Origin: ZC4RG17 sp036259475
GTDB lineage: Bacteria; Actinomycetota; Acidimicrobiia; Spongiisociales; ZC4RG35
Direction: 5' to 3'
Length of the DNA stretch: 22,249 nt
Assembly: GCA_036259475.1 (NCBI GenBank)
Contig: DATABS010000025.1
Span: forward strand, 1 to 22,249
Part shown: positions 13,980-21,741 of the stretch, piece by piece
How the letters are laid out: each line of letters starts with the position of its first letter
How positions within the stretch are numbered: position 1 is the stretch's first letter
The notes under the pieces: model-generated
Told to the model about the DNA's origin: nothing
The model's database searches: none
What the model saw: only the letters and a program-made list of their open reading frames with translations
Translations under genes and position numbers: made by a program

Positions 13980-15001
13980 TGAAGGCGCTGGTCAAGGCCA
14001 AGCCGGAGTCGGGTTTGTGGATGGAAGACGTCCCGCTCCCCGACGTAGGCGACGACGAGGTGCTGATCCGGGTCGGCAAGACATCGATCTGCGGGACAGA
14101 TCTCCACATTCACGCCTGGGACGATTGGGCGCGGTCCACGATTCCGGTGCCGATGGTCGTGGGACACGAGTTCATGGGCGAAATCACGGAGGTCGGCGCC
14201 AAAGTGGAGGGCCTGAAGGTGGGCGAGCGGGTGTCGGGAGAGGGCCACATCACCTGCCGCCACTGTCGGAACTGTCGGGCCGGGCGCCGCGAGTTCTGCC
14301 ACAACCACACCGCCGTGGGAGTCAGCCGCCCGGGTGCCTTCGCCGAATTTCTCGCACTCCCGGCCGAGAACGTGTTCCCGGTCCCGGACCATATCTCAGA
14401 CGATGTCGCCGCGGTCCTCGATCCGCTGGGCAACGCCACCCATACCGCCCTGGCCTTCGACGTTGTCGGCGAGGACGTCCTCATCACCGGGGCCGGGCCT
14501 ATCGGGGTGATGGCCGCCGCCATCGTCCGCCACATCGGAGCTCGCTACGTCGTCATAACCGACGTGAACCGCTTTCGTCTCGAACTCGCCTCCCGCATGG
14601 GCGTCGACCGGGCGGTGGACGTGACGGCCACTCCTCTCGACGACGTGATGGCTGATCTGGGAATGCTCGAGGGATTCGACGTGGGCCTGGAGATGTCAGG
14701 CGCCGAATCGGCGTTCAATCAACTCCTGGACGTCATGAACCACGGCGGCAAGGTGGCGGTGTTGGGCATCCCGGCAGGTGACGTCCGTCTGGCGGTCGGC
14801 GAGGTGATCTTCAAGGGCCTCACCCTGAGGGGGATCTACGGACGGCGCATATTCGAGACCTGGTACAAGATGTCGGCGATGCTGCAGAGCGGCCTGGAGG
14901 TGGACGCGGTCATCACCGACCGTTTCCCGGCCGACGAGTTCGAGCAGGCCTTCGACCTGGTCCGCTCGGGACGATCCGGCAAGGTCCTGTTGGAGTGGTG
15001 A
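13979..15001 (+). CDS. tdh: L-threonine 3-dehydrogenase
   Basis: A 340-residue zinc-dependent medium-chain dehydrogenase (E. coli Tdh has 341). Catalytic zinc ligands are Cys38 (ICGTDLHIH) and His63-Glu64 (VGHEFMGEI). The structural zinc lobe has Cys93, Cys96, Cys99 and Cys107, at the same numbering as in E. coli. The NAD-binding Rossmann motif is ITGAGPIGVMAA (about 169-180). It oxidises L-threonine to 2-amino-3-ketobutyrate, which Kbl then cleaves. Its ATG overlaps the kbl stop. It ends 4 bp from the stop of the convergent korB gene, leaving no space for a terminator. Confidence 0.95.
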   Translation: MKALVKAKPESGLWMEDVPLPDVGDDEVLIRVGKTSICGTDLHIHAWDDWARSTIPVPMVVGHEFMGEITEVGAKVEGLKVGERVSGEGHITCRHCRNCRAGRREFCHNHTAVGVSRPGAFAEFLALPAENVFPVPDHISDDVAAVLDPLGNATHTALAFDVVGEDVLITGAGPIGVMAAAIVRHIGARYVVITDVNRFRLELASRMGVDRAVDVTATPLDDVMADLGMLEGFDVGLEMSGAESAFNQLLDVMNHGGKVAVLGIPAGDVRLAVGEVIFKGLTLRGIYGRRIFETWYKMSAMLQSGLEVDAVITDRFPADEFEQAFDLVRSGRSGKVLLEW

Positions 15002-15005
15002 CCTC

Positions 15006-16067
15006 TCAGCCGGAGCCGTTTGAGCCGGCGCCGTTCGCCCCGTTCGAGTGGCCGTTGGCGGTCACCTCCCACGTCCCGTGTGATCGGATCAGCGCCGCCA
15101 GGTCACCGGGACCCTGCTTGGCCCGCGCCGCCGCCACCTGATGCTCGAGCTGGGACTCGTAGGTGGGCCGCTTCACCCGGCGGAAGATTCCCAGGGGCGT
15201 GGGCCCGTAAGGGCCATGGGAGAGCCTGGAGAGAGCGAAGGCCACCGACGGATCGGACCGGGTCTCGTCATGGACGAGGATGCGTGACCGATCCACCGAG
15301 GCCGTGTCGACGATCCGGGCCTCCATCCCTTCCATCAGCACCGCCTTCTCGCCGTCCGGCCCGAAGATGATCGGCTCCCCGTGGACGAGGTTGATGCGGT
15401 TGTAGGTCCGCTCCTCCTTGCCGGTGAGCTGGATGAACGCCTTGTCGTTGAAGACGTTGCAGTTCTGATAGATCTCGATGAGCGACGTCCCCTGGTGCTC
15501 GTAGGCAGCCTCGATGACCTCGGTCGTGTGGGCCCGGTCCATGTCGAGAGTCCGGGCCACGAAACTCGCTTCCGCTCCCAGCGCCAGACTGACGGGATTG
15601 AAGGGGTAGTCGATCGAACCGGCCGGAGAGGACTTGGTGCGCTTGCCCTCTTCCGAGGTGGGGGAGTACTGACCCTTGGTCAACCCGTAGATCTGGTTGT
15701 TGAACAACAGGATGTTCAGATTGACGTTGCGTCGGAGAGCATGGATCAGGTGGTTGCCACCGATGGACAGGGCGTCCCCGTCCCCGGTGATCACCCACAC
15801 CGACAGGTCGGGGCGGGTGACGGAGATTCCGCTCGCCACCGCCGGAGCCCGGCCATGGATCGAGTGCATTCCGTAGGTGTTGACGTAGTAGGGGAACCGA
15901 GATGAGCAACCGATCCCCGAGATGAACACGAACTCCTCGCGGGGCCGGTCGAGTGTCGCCAGGAAGTTCTGCACCGAGGCGAGGATCGTGTAGTCCCCGC
16001 AACCGGGGCACCAGCGGACCTCCTGGTCGGTCTGGAAGTCGGCTCGGGTATGGGCAAGGGTCGTCAT
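15006..16067 (-). CDS. korB: 2-oxoglutarate:ferredoxin oxidoreductase beta subunit KorB
   Basis: A 353-residue TPP-binding beta subunit. Cys20 and Cys23 (WCPGCGDY), Cys54 (GIGCSSRFPYY) and a later Cys in IYQNCNVF are the expected ligands of the [4Fe-4S] cluster. GDGDALSIGGNH (95-106) and LFNNQIYGLTKGQ form the TPP/Mg site, and the latter segment is typical of the 2-oxoglutarate type. The tail after about residue 338 is Gly/Asn/Ser-rich and probably disordered. It acts with KorA in the cytoplasm: 2-oxoglutarate + CoA + oxidised ferredoxin gives succinyl-CoA + CO2. The ATG at 16067 overlaps the korA stop (ATGA); the open frame upstream of it is antisense-like sequence within korA. Confidence 0.94.
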   Translation of the reverse strand: MTTLAHTRADFQTDQEVRWCPGCGDYTILASVQNFLATLDRPREEFVFISGIGCSSRFPYYVNTYGMHSIHGRAPAVASGISVTRPDLSVWVITGDGDALSIGGNHLIHALRRNVNLNILLFNNQIYGLTKGQYSPTSEEGKRTKSSPAGSIDYPFNPVSLALGAEASFVARTLDMDRAHTTEVIEAAYEHQGTSLIEIYQNCNVFNDKAFIQLTGKEERTYNRINLVHGEPIIFGPDGEKAVLMEGMEARIVDTASVDRSRILVHDETRSDPSVAFALSRLSHGPYGPTPLGIFRRVKRPTYESQLEHQVAAARAKQGPGDLAALIRSHGTWEVTANGHSNGANGAGSNGSG

Positions 16068-18004
16068 GTCGTCACCGTTTGATTCGATTGGCTGATCAGT
16101 TCGTCGATCTTTTCTTCGATCTCTGAGATGTGGAAAGGCTCTCCTGCCACCTTGTTCAGGCCGACCGCCGGGACCAGATACTCGGCCCGGAGGAGCCGGA
16201 GCAGGTGTCCGGTGTTGAGCTCGGGAATCAGTATGTGACGGTATCGGCCGAGTACTTCTCCCAGGTTGGACGGGAACGGGTTGAGGTGGCGCAAGTGGGC
16301 CCGGTCGACGGCCTGCCCGGAGCCGCGGGCGCGCCGTACTGCCGCCTTGATGGAGCCATAGGTCGATCCCCATCCGATGATGAGGATCTCACCGGGCTCC
16401 TCGCCGACCTGATCGACCTCGACCGGCGGGATGTCGTTGGCGATGTTCGCCACCTTCCACGCCCTCGTGTCCGTCATCAGCTGGTGGTTGGCCGGGTCGT
16501 ATGAGACGTTGCCGGTCGTGGCGTCCTTTTCCAGCCCGCCCAGACGGTGTTCCATCCCGGGCGTCCCGGGAATCGCCCACGGTCGGGCGAAGGTGTGGAT
16601 ATCGCGCATGTAAGGGAGGAATCCCTGCTCGCTGTTGGCGAGTGTGGCGAACGGCACCGAGATGTCGGGAAGCTCGTCGAGGTCGGGCAGCTGCCACGGC
16701 TCCGACCCGTTGGCGATGTGGTTGTCGGACAGCAGGATCACAGGGGTCATGTACTTGACGGCGATGCGGGCCGCCTCGACGGCCGTCTCGAATGCATCCG
16801 AGGGGGAGGCGGCGGCCACTATCGGCAGCGGAGACTCGCCGTGGCGCCCGTACATCGCCGACAGCAGGTCTGACTGCTCCGGCTTGGTGGGCATGCCGGT
16901 CGAAGGACCCGCCCGCTGGACGTTCACCACGATCAGCGGCAGTTCCGTCTGGAAGGCGAGCGAGATGCCCTCCGACTTGAGGGCGATCCCCGGACCGGAG
17001 GATCCGGTGACTGCCAGATTGCCGGCGAAGGCGGCGCCCACCGTCGAACCGATGGCGGCGATCTCGTCTTCCGCCTGGAAGGTCTTCACCCCGAAGTTCT
17101 TGTGCCGGGACAACTCGTGGAGGATGTCGGAGGCGGGGGTGATGGGATACGTCCCGTAGAACAGTGGAAGGTCGGCTGCCCGGGAAGCGGCGATCAAGCC
17201 CCAGGCGAGGGCGGTATTGCCCGTCACATTCGTGTACACGCCGGGCGGCAACGTGGCGGGTTTGACCTCGAACGTCACCTTGGTGGCTTCGGTCGTGATC
17301 CCGAAGTTGTAGCCGGCCTTGAAGGCGGCGATGTTGGCGGCCGCCACCTCCGGCTTGTTGCGGAACTTCTTCTCCGCCCACTCGATCGTCGACTCGGTGG
17401 GTCGGTGGAACAGCCACGCCAGGAGCCCGAGAGCGAAGAAGTTCTTCGAGCGGAGGACGTCGCGTCCGGAGACGCCGGAGTCCTTCACCGCTTCCTTGGT
17501 GAGGCTCTCCATCGGGACCTCGATGACCCGGTAACCGGCCAGCGAACCGTCTTCGACCGGGTTCTTCTCGTAGCCGGCCTTGGCCAGGTTCCGCTCGTCG
17601 AAGGCCTCGGTGTTGACGATCAACGTCCCGCCGTTCTTCAGCTCGCCGAGGTTCTTGCGCAGCGCGGCGGGGTTCATCGCCACCAGGCAGTCGGGAGAGT
17701 CTCCGGCGGTGAGGATGTCGAAGTCGGCGATCTGGACCTGGAACGACGAAACCCCGGGAAGGGTGCCGGCGGGAGCCCGGATCTCGGCCGGGAACGAGGG
17801 CAGGGTGGCGAGGTCGTTGCCGAACGAGGCGGAGGCGTCCGTGAACCGGGCGCCGGCCACCTGCATCCCGTCGCCGGAGTCGCCGGCGAAGCGGATCACG
17901 ACCCTATCGAGAGTAGTGGTCGAAGAGGCGGTTGGGGTTGGGGTTGGGGTTTCGGAGTCGACTCGGGGCTCCGGGGTTGTGGCTTCTTCTGCCACGGGTG
18001 TCAC
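16064..18004 (-). CDS. korA: 2-oxoglutarate:ferredoxin oxidoreductase alpha subunit KorA (gamma-alpha fusion)
   Basis: A 646-residue protein. Residues 1-32 are a Thr/Pro-rich tail. The gamma domain (about 33-215) begins VVIRFAGDSGDGMQVAGARF. The alpha pyrimidine-binding domain starts near 255 with YTNVTGNTALAWGLIAA and YGTYPITPASDILHEL, and is followed by EDEIAAIGSTVGAAFAG and TGSSGPGIALKSEG. The C-terminal segment includes HLRHLNPFP. Fusion of gamma and alpha with a separate beta is the known two-subunit Kor form of mycobacteria and other aerobic actinobacteria. The GTG at 18004 overlaps the stop of a short leader ORF; a second GTG three codons in (17995) is an alternative start with better spacing from AAGGA. 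Confidence 0.94.
   Translation of the reverse strand: MTPVAEEATTPEPRVDSETPTPTPTASSTTTLDRVVIRFAGDSGDGMQVAGARFTDASASFGNDLATLPSFPAEIRAPAGTLPGVSSFQVQIADFDILTAGDSPDCLVAMNPAALRKNLGELKNGGTLIVNTEAFDERNLAKAGYEKNPVEDGSLAGYRVIEVPMESLTKEAVKDSGVSGRDVLRSKNFFALGLLAWLFHRPTESTIEWAEKKFRNKPEVAAANIAAFKAGYNFGITTEATKVTFEVKPATLPPGVYTNVTGNTALAWGLIAASRAADLPLFYGTYPITPASDILHELSRHKNFGVKTFQAEDEIAAIGSTVGAAFAGNLAVTGSSGPGIALKSEGISLAFQTELPLIVVNVQRAGPSTGMPTKPEQSDLLSAMYGRHGESPLPIVAAASPSDAFETAVEAARIAVKYMTPVILLSDNHIANGSEPWQLPDLDELPDISVPFATLANSEQGFLPYMRDIHTFARPWAIPGTPGMEHRLGGLEKDATTGNVSYDPANHQLMTDTRAWKVANIANDIPPVEVDQVGEEPGEILIIGWGSTYGSIKAAVRRARGSGQAVDRAHLRHLNPFPSNLGEVLGRYRHILIPELNTGHLLRLLRAEYLVPAVGLNKVAGEPFHISEIEEKIDELISQSNQTVTT
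17932..17949 (+). repeat. (TTGGGG)x3 hexamer repeat within the 5' end of korA
   Basis: Three perfect TTGGGG units on the plus strand, preceded by GG and followed by TTTCGG. On the korA coding strand this reads as a Pro-Thr dipeptide repeat. The G-rich strand has several closely spaced G-runs and so could form a quadruplex. Confidence 0.75.
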
Positions 18005-18045
18005 TTCCTTGTCGCTCTGGCGCGGACGAAGTTCCGTATCGGCAT
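18001..18045 (-). CDS. 14-residue Arg-rich leader ORF overlapping the korA start
   Basis: ATG at 18045 opens MPIRNFVRARATRK, and its TGA (18003-18001) overlaps the korA GTG as GTGA. A good Shine-Dalgarno (GAGGAA, 18057-18052) lies 6 nt before the ATG, whereas korA's own purine stretch AAGGAA touches its GTG. It could deliver ribosomes to korA by coupling, or act as a leader peptide sensing arginine or charged tRNA (four Arg and one Lys in 14 residues). Nothing is known of this family; it could be fortuitous. Confidence 0.4.
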   Translation of the reverse strand: MPIRNFVRARATRK

Positions 18046-18083
18046 GTTGGATTCCTCACTCGACCGGTTCGACCCGCACCTCT

Positions 18084-19355
18084 TCAGATTGTAGGGCTGT
18101 CCGGGAGTCTTCCAGAAGGCAATCGACTCATTCGGACGACGCCCCTTTTCTCCAGCATCCGGGCTACTGCCAGAAGGCGGGCTTCTGACCTCCTGGATCC
18201 GATCAGTTGGACCGAAGGGCGCCGTCCCGGGCCCGCCAGTGGTAGGGAGATGGCGGGATGACCGGTCGGGTTGACGGGGGCGCTGAACCAGGACAGCACC
18301 GTCCGGTAGTGGCGATCACCGAGCCGGTCCTCTCCGATGACCTTGTCCATGGCCGCAACGGAAGGAGTCACGACCAGGGTGTCGTCGGAAGTGGCCGCCG
18401 CCATCTGGCGGGTGAGTTCCTCTCGCCACGTCTGCGCTTCCTGCATCGCCTGGGCATCTGTGGCGATGGCGAGAGCGGCGTCGACGCGCTCACCCACGTC
18501 GGCGCCGTAGGGACGGCCGGCTTCGCGCCAGGTACGGTGGATAGCCGCCACCTCGGGGCCGATGATGCCCCCCTGGTGCGGCGAGGGGGCCAGATGCTGG
18601 AGGTCTCGATGCTCGACCGTCACGTCCGCCGCTCCAGCCGAGCCGAGGAACTCTTCGAAGGCATCGGTCACCTGACGGGTGCTGGGTGCCTCGTCGACCC
18701 AGCGATCGGGTACTACCAGCCGAACCCTGTCCGCTGGCATAGTCTCGTCGTGCGGCCATCCATCGCCGGCCATGTGCGCGGTGACCCGGGCGAGATCGTC
18801 GAGTGAGGCGGCGATGGCACCGACGGTGTCGAGGGACGGAACCAGGGGGAACACTCCTTCGAGAGGAATGAGACCGTGGGTCACTTTCAGCCCGAACACT
18901 CCGCACAGAGCAGCGGGCACCCGGATCGAGCCGCCGGTGTCGGTGCCGAGGGCCACCGGCACGATTCCCGAGGCGACGGCCGCCGCTGATCCACCCGAAG
19001 AACCACCAGGGGAGAGCGTCGGGTCCCAGGGGTTGCGCACCGGCCCGAACCACGGGTTCTCGGAGGAGAAGCCGAAGGCGAATTCGTGGAGGCCCGTGCG
19101 ACCGATCACAACTGCTCCGGCCGCTTCCAGGCGGGCCAGGGCGGGGGCGGTGAGCGCGGCCCGGTGACGGTAGAACCCCGAGCCGGCGGTCGTGACATGA
19201 CCGGAGTGGTCGATCAGGTCCTTCACCGCGATCGGCGTCCCGGCGAGGGGGCCGGCCACGGGCGGCAGGCCGGGGGCCGCCTCGTGCAAGGCAATGAACG
19301 AATTGGTGGTGTCGGCGGCGGCTGCTTCCAGTGCCCGCTCGACCCGGGTGGACAA
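18084..19355 (-). CDS. amidase signature family hydrolase
   Basis: A 423-residue protein with the Ser-cisSer-Lys triad of amidase signature enzymes. Lys45 is in PIAVKDLID, the cis-Ser is Ser119 in SPGGSSGGSAAAVA, and the nucleophile is Ser143 in GTDTGGSIRVPAALCG. Length is slightly below the usual 450-490. GatA, urea and nicotinamide amidases, and aryl-acylamidases share this fold; no neighbouring gatB or gatC argues against a Glu-tRNA amidotransferase, so the substrate is unknown. The start is TTG 19355, with GGGAGG 6 nt upstream (19367-19362). The stop of the DUF3048 gene is only 2 bp away, so the two are co-transcribed. The C-terminal 40 residues are Arg-rich. Confidence 0.88.
   Translation of the reverse strand: MSTRVERALEAAAADTTNSFIALHEAAPGLPPVAGPLAGTPIAVKDLIDHSGHVTTAGSGFYRHRAALTAPALARLEAAGAVVIGRTGLHEFAFGFSSENPWFGPVRNPWDPTLSPGGSSGGSAAAVASGIVPVALGTDTGGSIRVPAALCGVFGLKVTHGLIPLEGVFPLVPSLDTVGAIAASLDDLARVTAHMAGDGWPHDETMPADRVRLVVPDRWVDEAPSTRQVTDAFEEFLGSAGAADVTVEHRDLQHLAPSPHQGGIIGPEVAAIHRTWREAGRPYGADVGERVDAALAIATDAQAMQEAQTWREELTRQMAAATSDDTLVVTPSVAAMDKVIGEDRLGDRHYRTVLSWFSAPVNPTGHPAISLPLAGPGRRPSVQLIGSRRSEARLLAVARMLEKRGVVRMSRLPSGRLPDSPTI
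18088..18093 (-). promoter_or_regulatory. -10 element (TACAAT) for korAB
   Basis: On the minus strand TACAAT matches five of six consensus bases and lies within the last codons of the amidase gene. A start about 7 nt downstream would give a leader of roughly 35 nt before the 14-codon ORF. No strong -35 is visible. Confidence 0.45.
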
Positions 19356-19357
19356 GG

Positions 19358-20470
19358 TCAGCCTCCCGCGGTGGTGGCGGTAGAGCTCGTGGTCGTCACC
19401 GGAGGATTGTCGAACTCGACGGTGCCGACATCGGGGATCACCGAGATCCAGGGTCGACCTGAGGGAATGGGGAGCACCTCGCCGTCGGCCGTCGTCAGCT
19501 CGAATGGCTGGGATGGGTCCTCTCGAGCCCAGGTGCCTTCGACGACCTGTCCCTCGGTGAACAGATAGAACGGACCGCTTCCGGTGCTCGAGGTAGCCGG
19601 GACCGGTGAGCCGGACGCACCACCCGGAGGGGAGGCGGTGTACTGCTCGCCGACTATGGCGATGAGCAAATCGGCGTTGATGCGCTCGGACTCTCCGTCT
19701 GAGTTGATCCAATTGGATTCTTGGCTGTCGATCGACCGCCAGTAGGTCGTGCCGTCCCAGGTCCACTCGGTGGTGGTGGTATCTGAGAAGGTGAAGCTGA
19801 CATGACTCGCCTCCTCACCCTCCGCCTCGAGGGCTCCGAAATCCCACAACGAGACCGGCGGCGGATCGTCGGGAACACCCCGTTCGGTGGCGACCTCGCG
19901 CAACTCGAGCGTGTTCCCGTAGAGGTTGTGGGGGGCAGCCCGGTCAGGGACCCGGAACATCCCGGGGCGGGTGTCGCTCATGTAGTCCACACCTACGCCG
20001 TTGATTCCGTTTCGGATCCACGGCTGTCCGCCGCTGATGGCGAGGACCGCCTCGAGGGGTCGGACGAGCGCGGCGTCGGACGGGCGACCGGAGCGGATGG
20101 GGCCGAGCATCTCGGTGTCCGACTGGTGGAACACGGCCATGAAGCGGGTGAGTCCGCCCTCGACCCGGATCTCGAAGACGGCGTCGGCTTCCAGGATTCC
20201 CGACTGGGGCCGGGCATTCCAATGGTTGTCGACCTTCACTGCCACGACCCGACGGTCGAGGAGCTCCGGGTCGTCGACGGGGAGCCCGTTGACGGGCGAG
20301 CGAGGCCGGTCGTCGACCGTGGTGCTCGTTGTCTCGTTTGTGGTGGTCGTCGCCTCCGATGTGGTGGTGGAGGCAATCGTGGTGGACGTGGTGGTCGTGG
20401 TGTCTTCGGCTCCCCCGCTGCAGGCCGTTGCAATCAGGGCGAGCGCGACGAGTAGAAATCGGTTTCGCAT
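19358..20470 (-). CDS. DUF3048 (YerB-like) lipoprotein
   Basis: A 370-residue protein. The signal peptide MRNRFLLVALALIATAC ends in a lipobox with Cys17, and a Thr/Ser linker follows at about 24-53. The DUF3048 domain then includes VVAVKVDNHWNARPQSGILEADAVFEIRVEGGLTRFMAVFHQ and GPIRSGRPSD, hallmarks of the YerB family. That family is extracytoplasmic and of unknown biochemical function. The C-terminus returns to a Thr/Ser-rich tail. The ATG at 20470 has TAGCAT ending 7 nt upstream and no Shine-Dalgarno. The downstream amidase starts 2 bp after its stop, an odd pairing of an exported and an apparently cytoplasmic protein. Confidence 0.88.
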   Translation of the reverse strand: MRNRFLLVALALIATACSGGAEDTTTTTSTTIASTTTSEATTTTNETTSTTVDDRPRSPVNGLPVDDPELLDRRVVAVKVDNHWNARPQSGILEADAVFEIRVEGGLTRFMAVFHQSDTEMLGPIRSGRPSDAALVRPLEAVLAISGGQPWIRNGINGVGVDYMSDTRPGMFRVPDRAAPHNLYGNTLELREVATERGVPDDPPPVSLWDFGALEAEGEEASHVSFTFSDTTTTEWTWDGTTYWRSIDSQESNWINSDGESERINADLLIAIVGEQYTASPPGGASGSPVPATSSTGSGPFYLFTEGQVVEGTWAREDPSQPFELTTADGEVLPIPSGRPWISVIPDVGTVEFDNPPVTTTSSTATTAGG

Positions 20471-20477
20471 CGGGGGG

Positions 20478-20483
20478 ATGCTA
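20478..20483 (-). promoter_or_regulatory. -10 element (TAGCAT) for the DUF3048-amidase operon
   Basis: On the minus strand TAGCAT ends 7 nt before the ATG at 20470. It is the same hexamer as at paaA. The intervening bases are CCCCCCG, which rules out a Shine-Dalgarno. The -35 region (TTCTGG at 17 bp) is weak. Confidence 0.55.
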
Positions 20484-20510
20484 GGTCAGCGCTTCCCCAA
20501 CCAGAATCCT

Positions 20511-20909
20511 TTAGCGGGCGATCGAGCCCGTCACCGGCAGATCGGGGACCGCACTCAGCGAGCCGTCTACGGCGATGGCGACTTCGATCCCGTCCGAGGA
20601 GGTCGACAGCACATAGAGGGCGTCGATGTTGATGTCGGAGTCGGCCAGATGGCGGGTGATGCCGGCGAGGGCTCCCGGCTCGTGGGGGAGCCTGGCGGTG
20701 AGGACGCTGTGCTCGTCGACGCGCAGCCCGGCATCGGCGAGCACCCGGCGGGTGGTGCCGGCGTCATCGACGATGAGGCGAAGCACTCCCTCGCCGTTGT
20801 GCCCGTAAGCGGCCAGGGCTTCGATATTGACTCCGGCCGCCCCCAGAAGCTCGGTGATCGTTGCCAGGCGCCCGGGCCGGTTCTCGACGTGCACGATGAA
20901 CTCTGTCAT
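20511..20909 (-). CDS. tandem ACT-domain protein
   Basis: A 132-residue protein made of two ACT domains and nothing else. The first opens with VENRPGRLATITELLGAAGVNIEAL (about 8-32). The second opens with LPHEPGALAGITRHLADSDINIDALYVL (about 74-101). Each shows the PGxLxxIxxxLxxxxINIxAL pattern that forms amino-acid-binding interfaces in metabolic regulators. Stand-alone double ACT proteins are common in actinobacteria, but the ligand and partner are usually unknown. The ATG at 20909 has TATCGT ending 7 nt upstream and no Shine-Dalgarno, so it probably has its own leaderless message. The TAA is 27 bp before the next -10. Confidence 0.85.
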   Translation of the reverse strand: MTEFIVHVENRPGRLATITELLGAAGVNIEALAAYGHNGEGVLRLIVDDAGTTRRVLADAGLRVDEHSVLTARLPHEPGALAGITRHLADSDINIDALYVLSTSSDGIEVAIAVDGSLSAVPDLPVTGSIAR

Positions 20910-20916
20910 GGCATCG

Positions 20917-20922
20917 ACGATA
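20917..20922 (-). promoter_or_regulatory. -10 element (TATCGT) for the ACT-domain gene
   Basis: On the minus strand TATCGT ends 7 nt before the ATG at 20909, and no Shine-Dalgarno is present. It lies in the 37-bp gap after the upstream gene's stop. No clear -35 was seen. Confidence 0.5.
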
Positions 20923-20946
20923 CGCCACTCGCGCCGGCTGTGTCGC

Positions 20947-21738
20947 TCAGGCGCCGCATCCGAAGCCGCCGGCGAGGGATGTGACCTCGCCGGTGTCGAT
21001 CGATTCGGTCAGAGTTCCCGAAAGTAGACCGTCCTCAGGGGAGTCGATCGAAAAGGTCACGCCGAACGGCCCGGTGCTTTCGATCCTCAGGCTGCTGCCG
21101 TACGCCTCCTCGAGCTCCGCCACGGTCGAGCCCATGCCGATTCCCTCGGCGGTCTTCAGTTCGAGGATCGTGTCGGTCTCGACCGCCGACTGGCTGTAGT
21201 AGAAGAAGTGCCGGCTGTCCTCGCCGAAGTCCGTGGGCCCGTCGCTGAAGAAGGCTCGCAGGCTGTGCCAGCGGATCAGACGAACCACATTCCCGGGGCA
21301 CGTCCCGAAGTTGCCTCGAGAGTTGACCCATCCCGAATCTGAAGAGGCGCTTCCCAGACGAGCGCTGACCTCGGCCACCACCTCTTCGACCGAAGCTCCG
21401 AGGTCCACCACGTCCAGCCCGTCCGCCTCGAGGAGGAGAGGCGCCAGCGTCGTGGTGGTCGTAGTGGATTCCGTCGTGTTGGTGGTCTCGGGAACGGCGG
21501 TGGTGCTCGTGACGCTCGTGGTCGTAGTCGTAGTCGTGGAGGTCGTCGTGGAACTGGTCGGGGGTTCGGTAGTCGGAGTAGCCGACGTCGAGGTAGCGGC
21601 GGCCTCGGGCGCCGGCGGGTCGGCGGTCCCGGCGCCGACGAACCAGACCCCGGCCAGCAGCATCAGGATGGTGCCCCCGCCCAGGCCGGCGGCGGCCAGA
21701 CGGCGCGACGTGGAGAGCTGCGGGGAGTGGCGCCCCAC
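20947..21738 (-). CDS. membrane-anchored protein of unknown function with a Thr-rich linker
   Basis: A 263-residue protein. A short basic N-terminus is followed by one hydrophobic segment at about 14-37 (LGGGTILMLLAGVWFVGAG), then a Thr/Ser/Pro linker at about 46-98. A globular C-terminal domain of about 165 residues has two Cys positions: one in FGTCPGNV and one in the terminal GFGCGA. The topology is probably N-in, with the domain outside. I do not recognise the domain. The repeated segment GIGMGSTVAELEEAYGSSLRIE resembles the turn-strand pattern seen in several secreted actinobacterial proteins. The GTG at 21738 follows the TGA of the Cys-rich gene by 3 bp, so the two are probably co-transcribed. 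Confidence 0.7.
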   Translation of the reverse strand: MGRHSPQLSTSRRLAAAGLGGGTILMLLAGVWFVGAGTADPPAPEAAATSTSATPTTEPPTSSTTTSTTTTTTTSVTSTTAVPETTNTTESTTTTTTLAPLLLEADGLDVVDLGASVEEVVAEVSARLGSASSDSGWVNSRGNFGTCPGNVVRLIRWHSLRAFFSDGPTDFGEDSRHFFYYSQSAVETDTILELKTAEGIGMGSTVAELEEAYGSSLRIESTGPFGVTFSIDSPEDGLLSGTLTESIDTGEVTSLAGGFGCGA

Positions 21739-21741
21739 GGC

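Noticed and set aside
16068..16373. N-terminal extension of KorB
   Set aside because: It lies within korA, is low-complexity, and the KorB family begins close to the WCPGCGDY segment. The ATG at 16067 overlaps the korA stop as ATGA.
18060..18080. tRNA-like GGTTCGACC sequence
   Set aside because: No matching T-stem, acceptor stem or anticodon arm could be drawn around it. It is a chance match.
17102..18094. 330-codon plus-strand frame opposite korA
   Set aside because: Gly/Val/Asp-rich mirror of the korA gamma and alpha domains, with no motif of its own.
19356..19766. N-terminal extension of the amidase frame
   Set aside because: It overlaps the DUF3048 gene and shows no homology. TTG 19355 has a GGGAGG at a proper distance.
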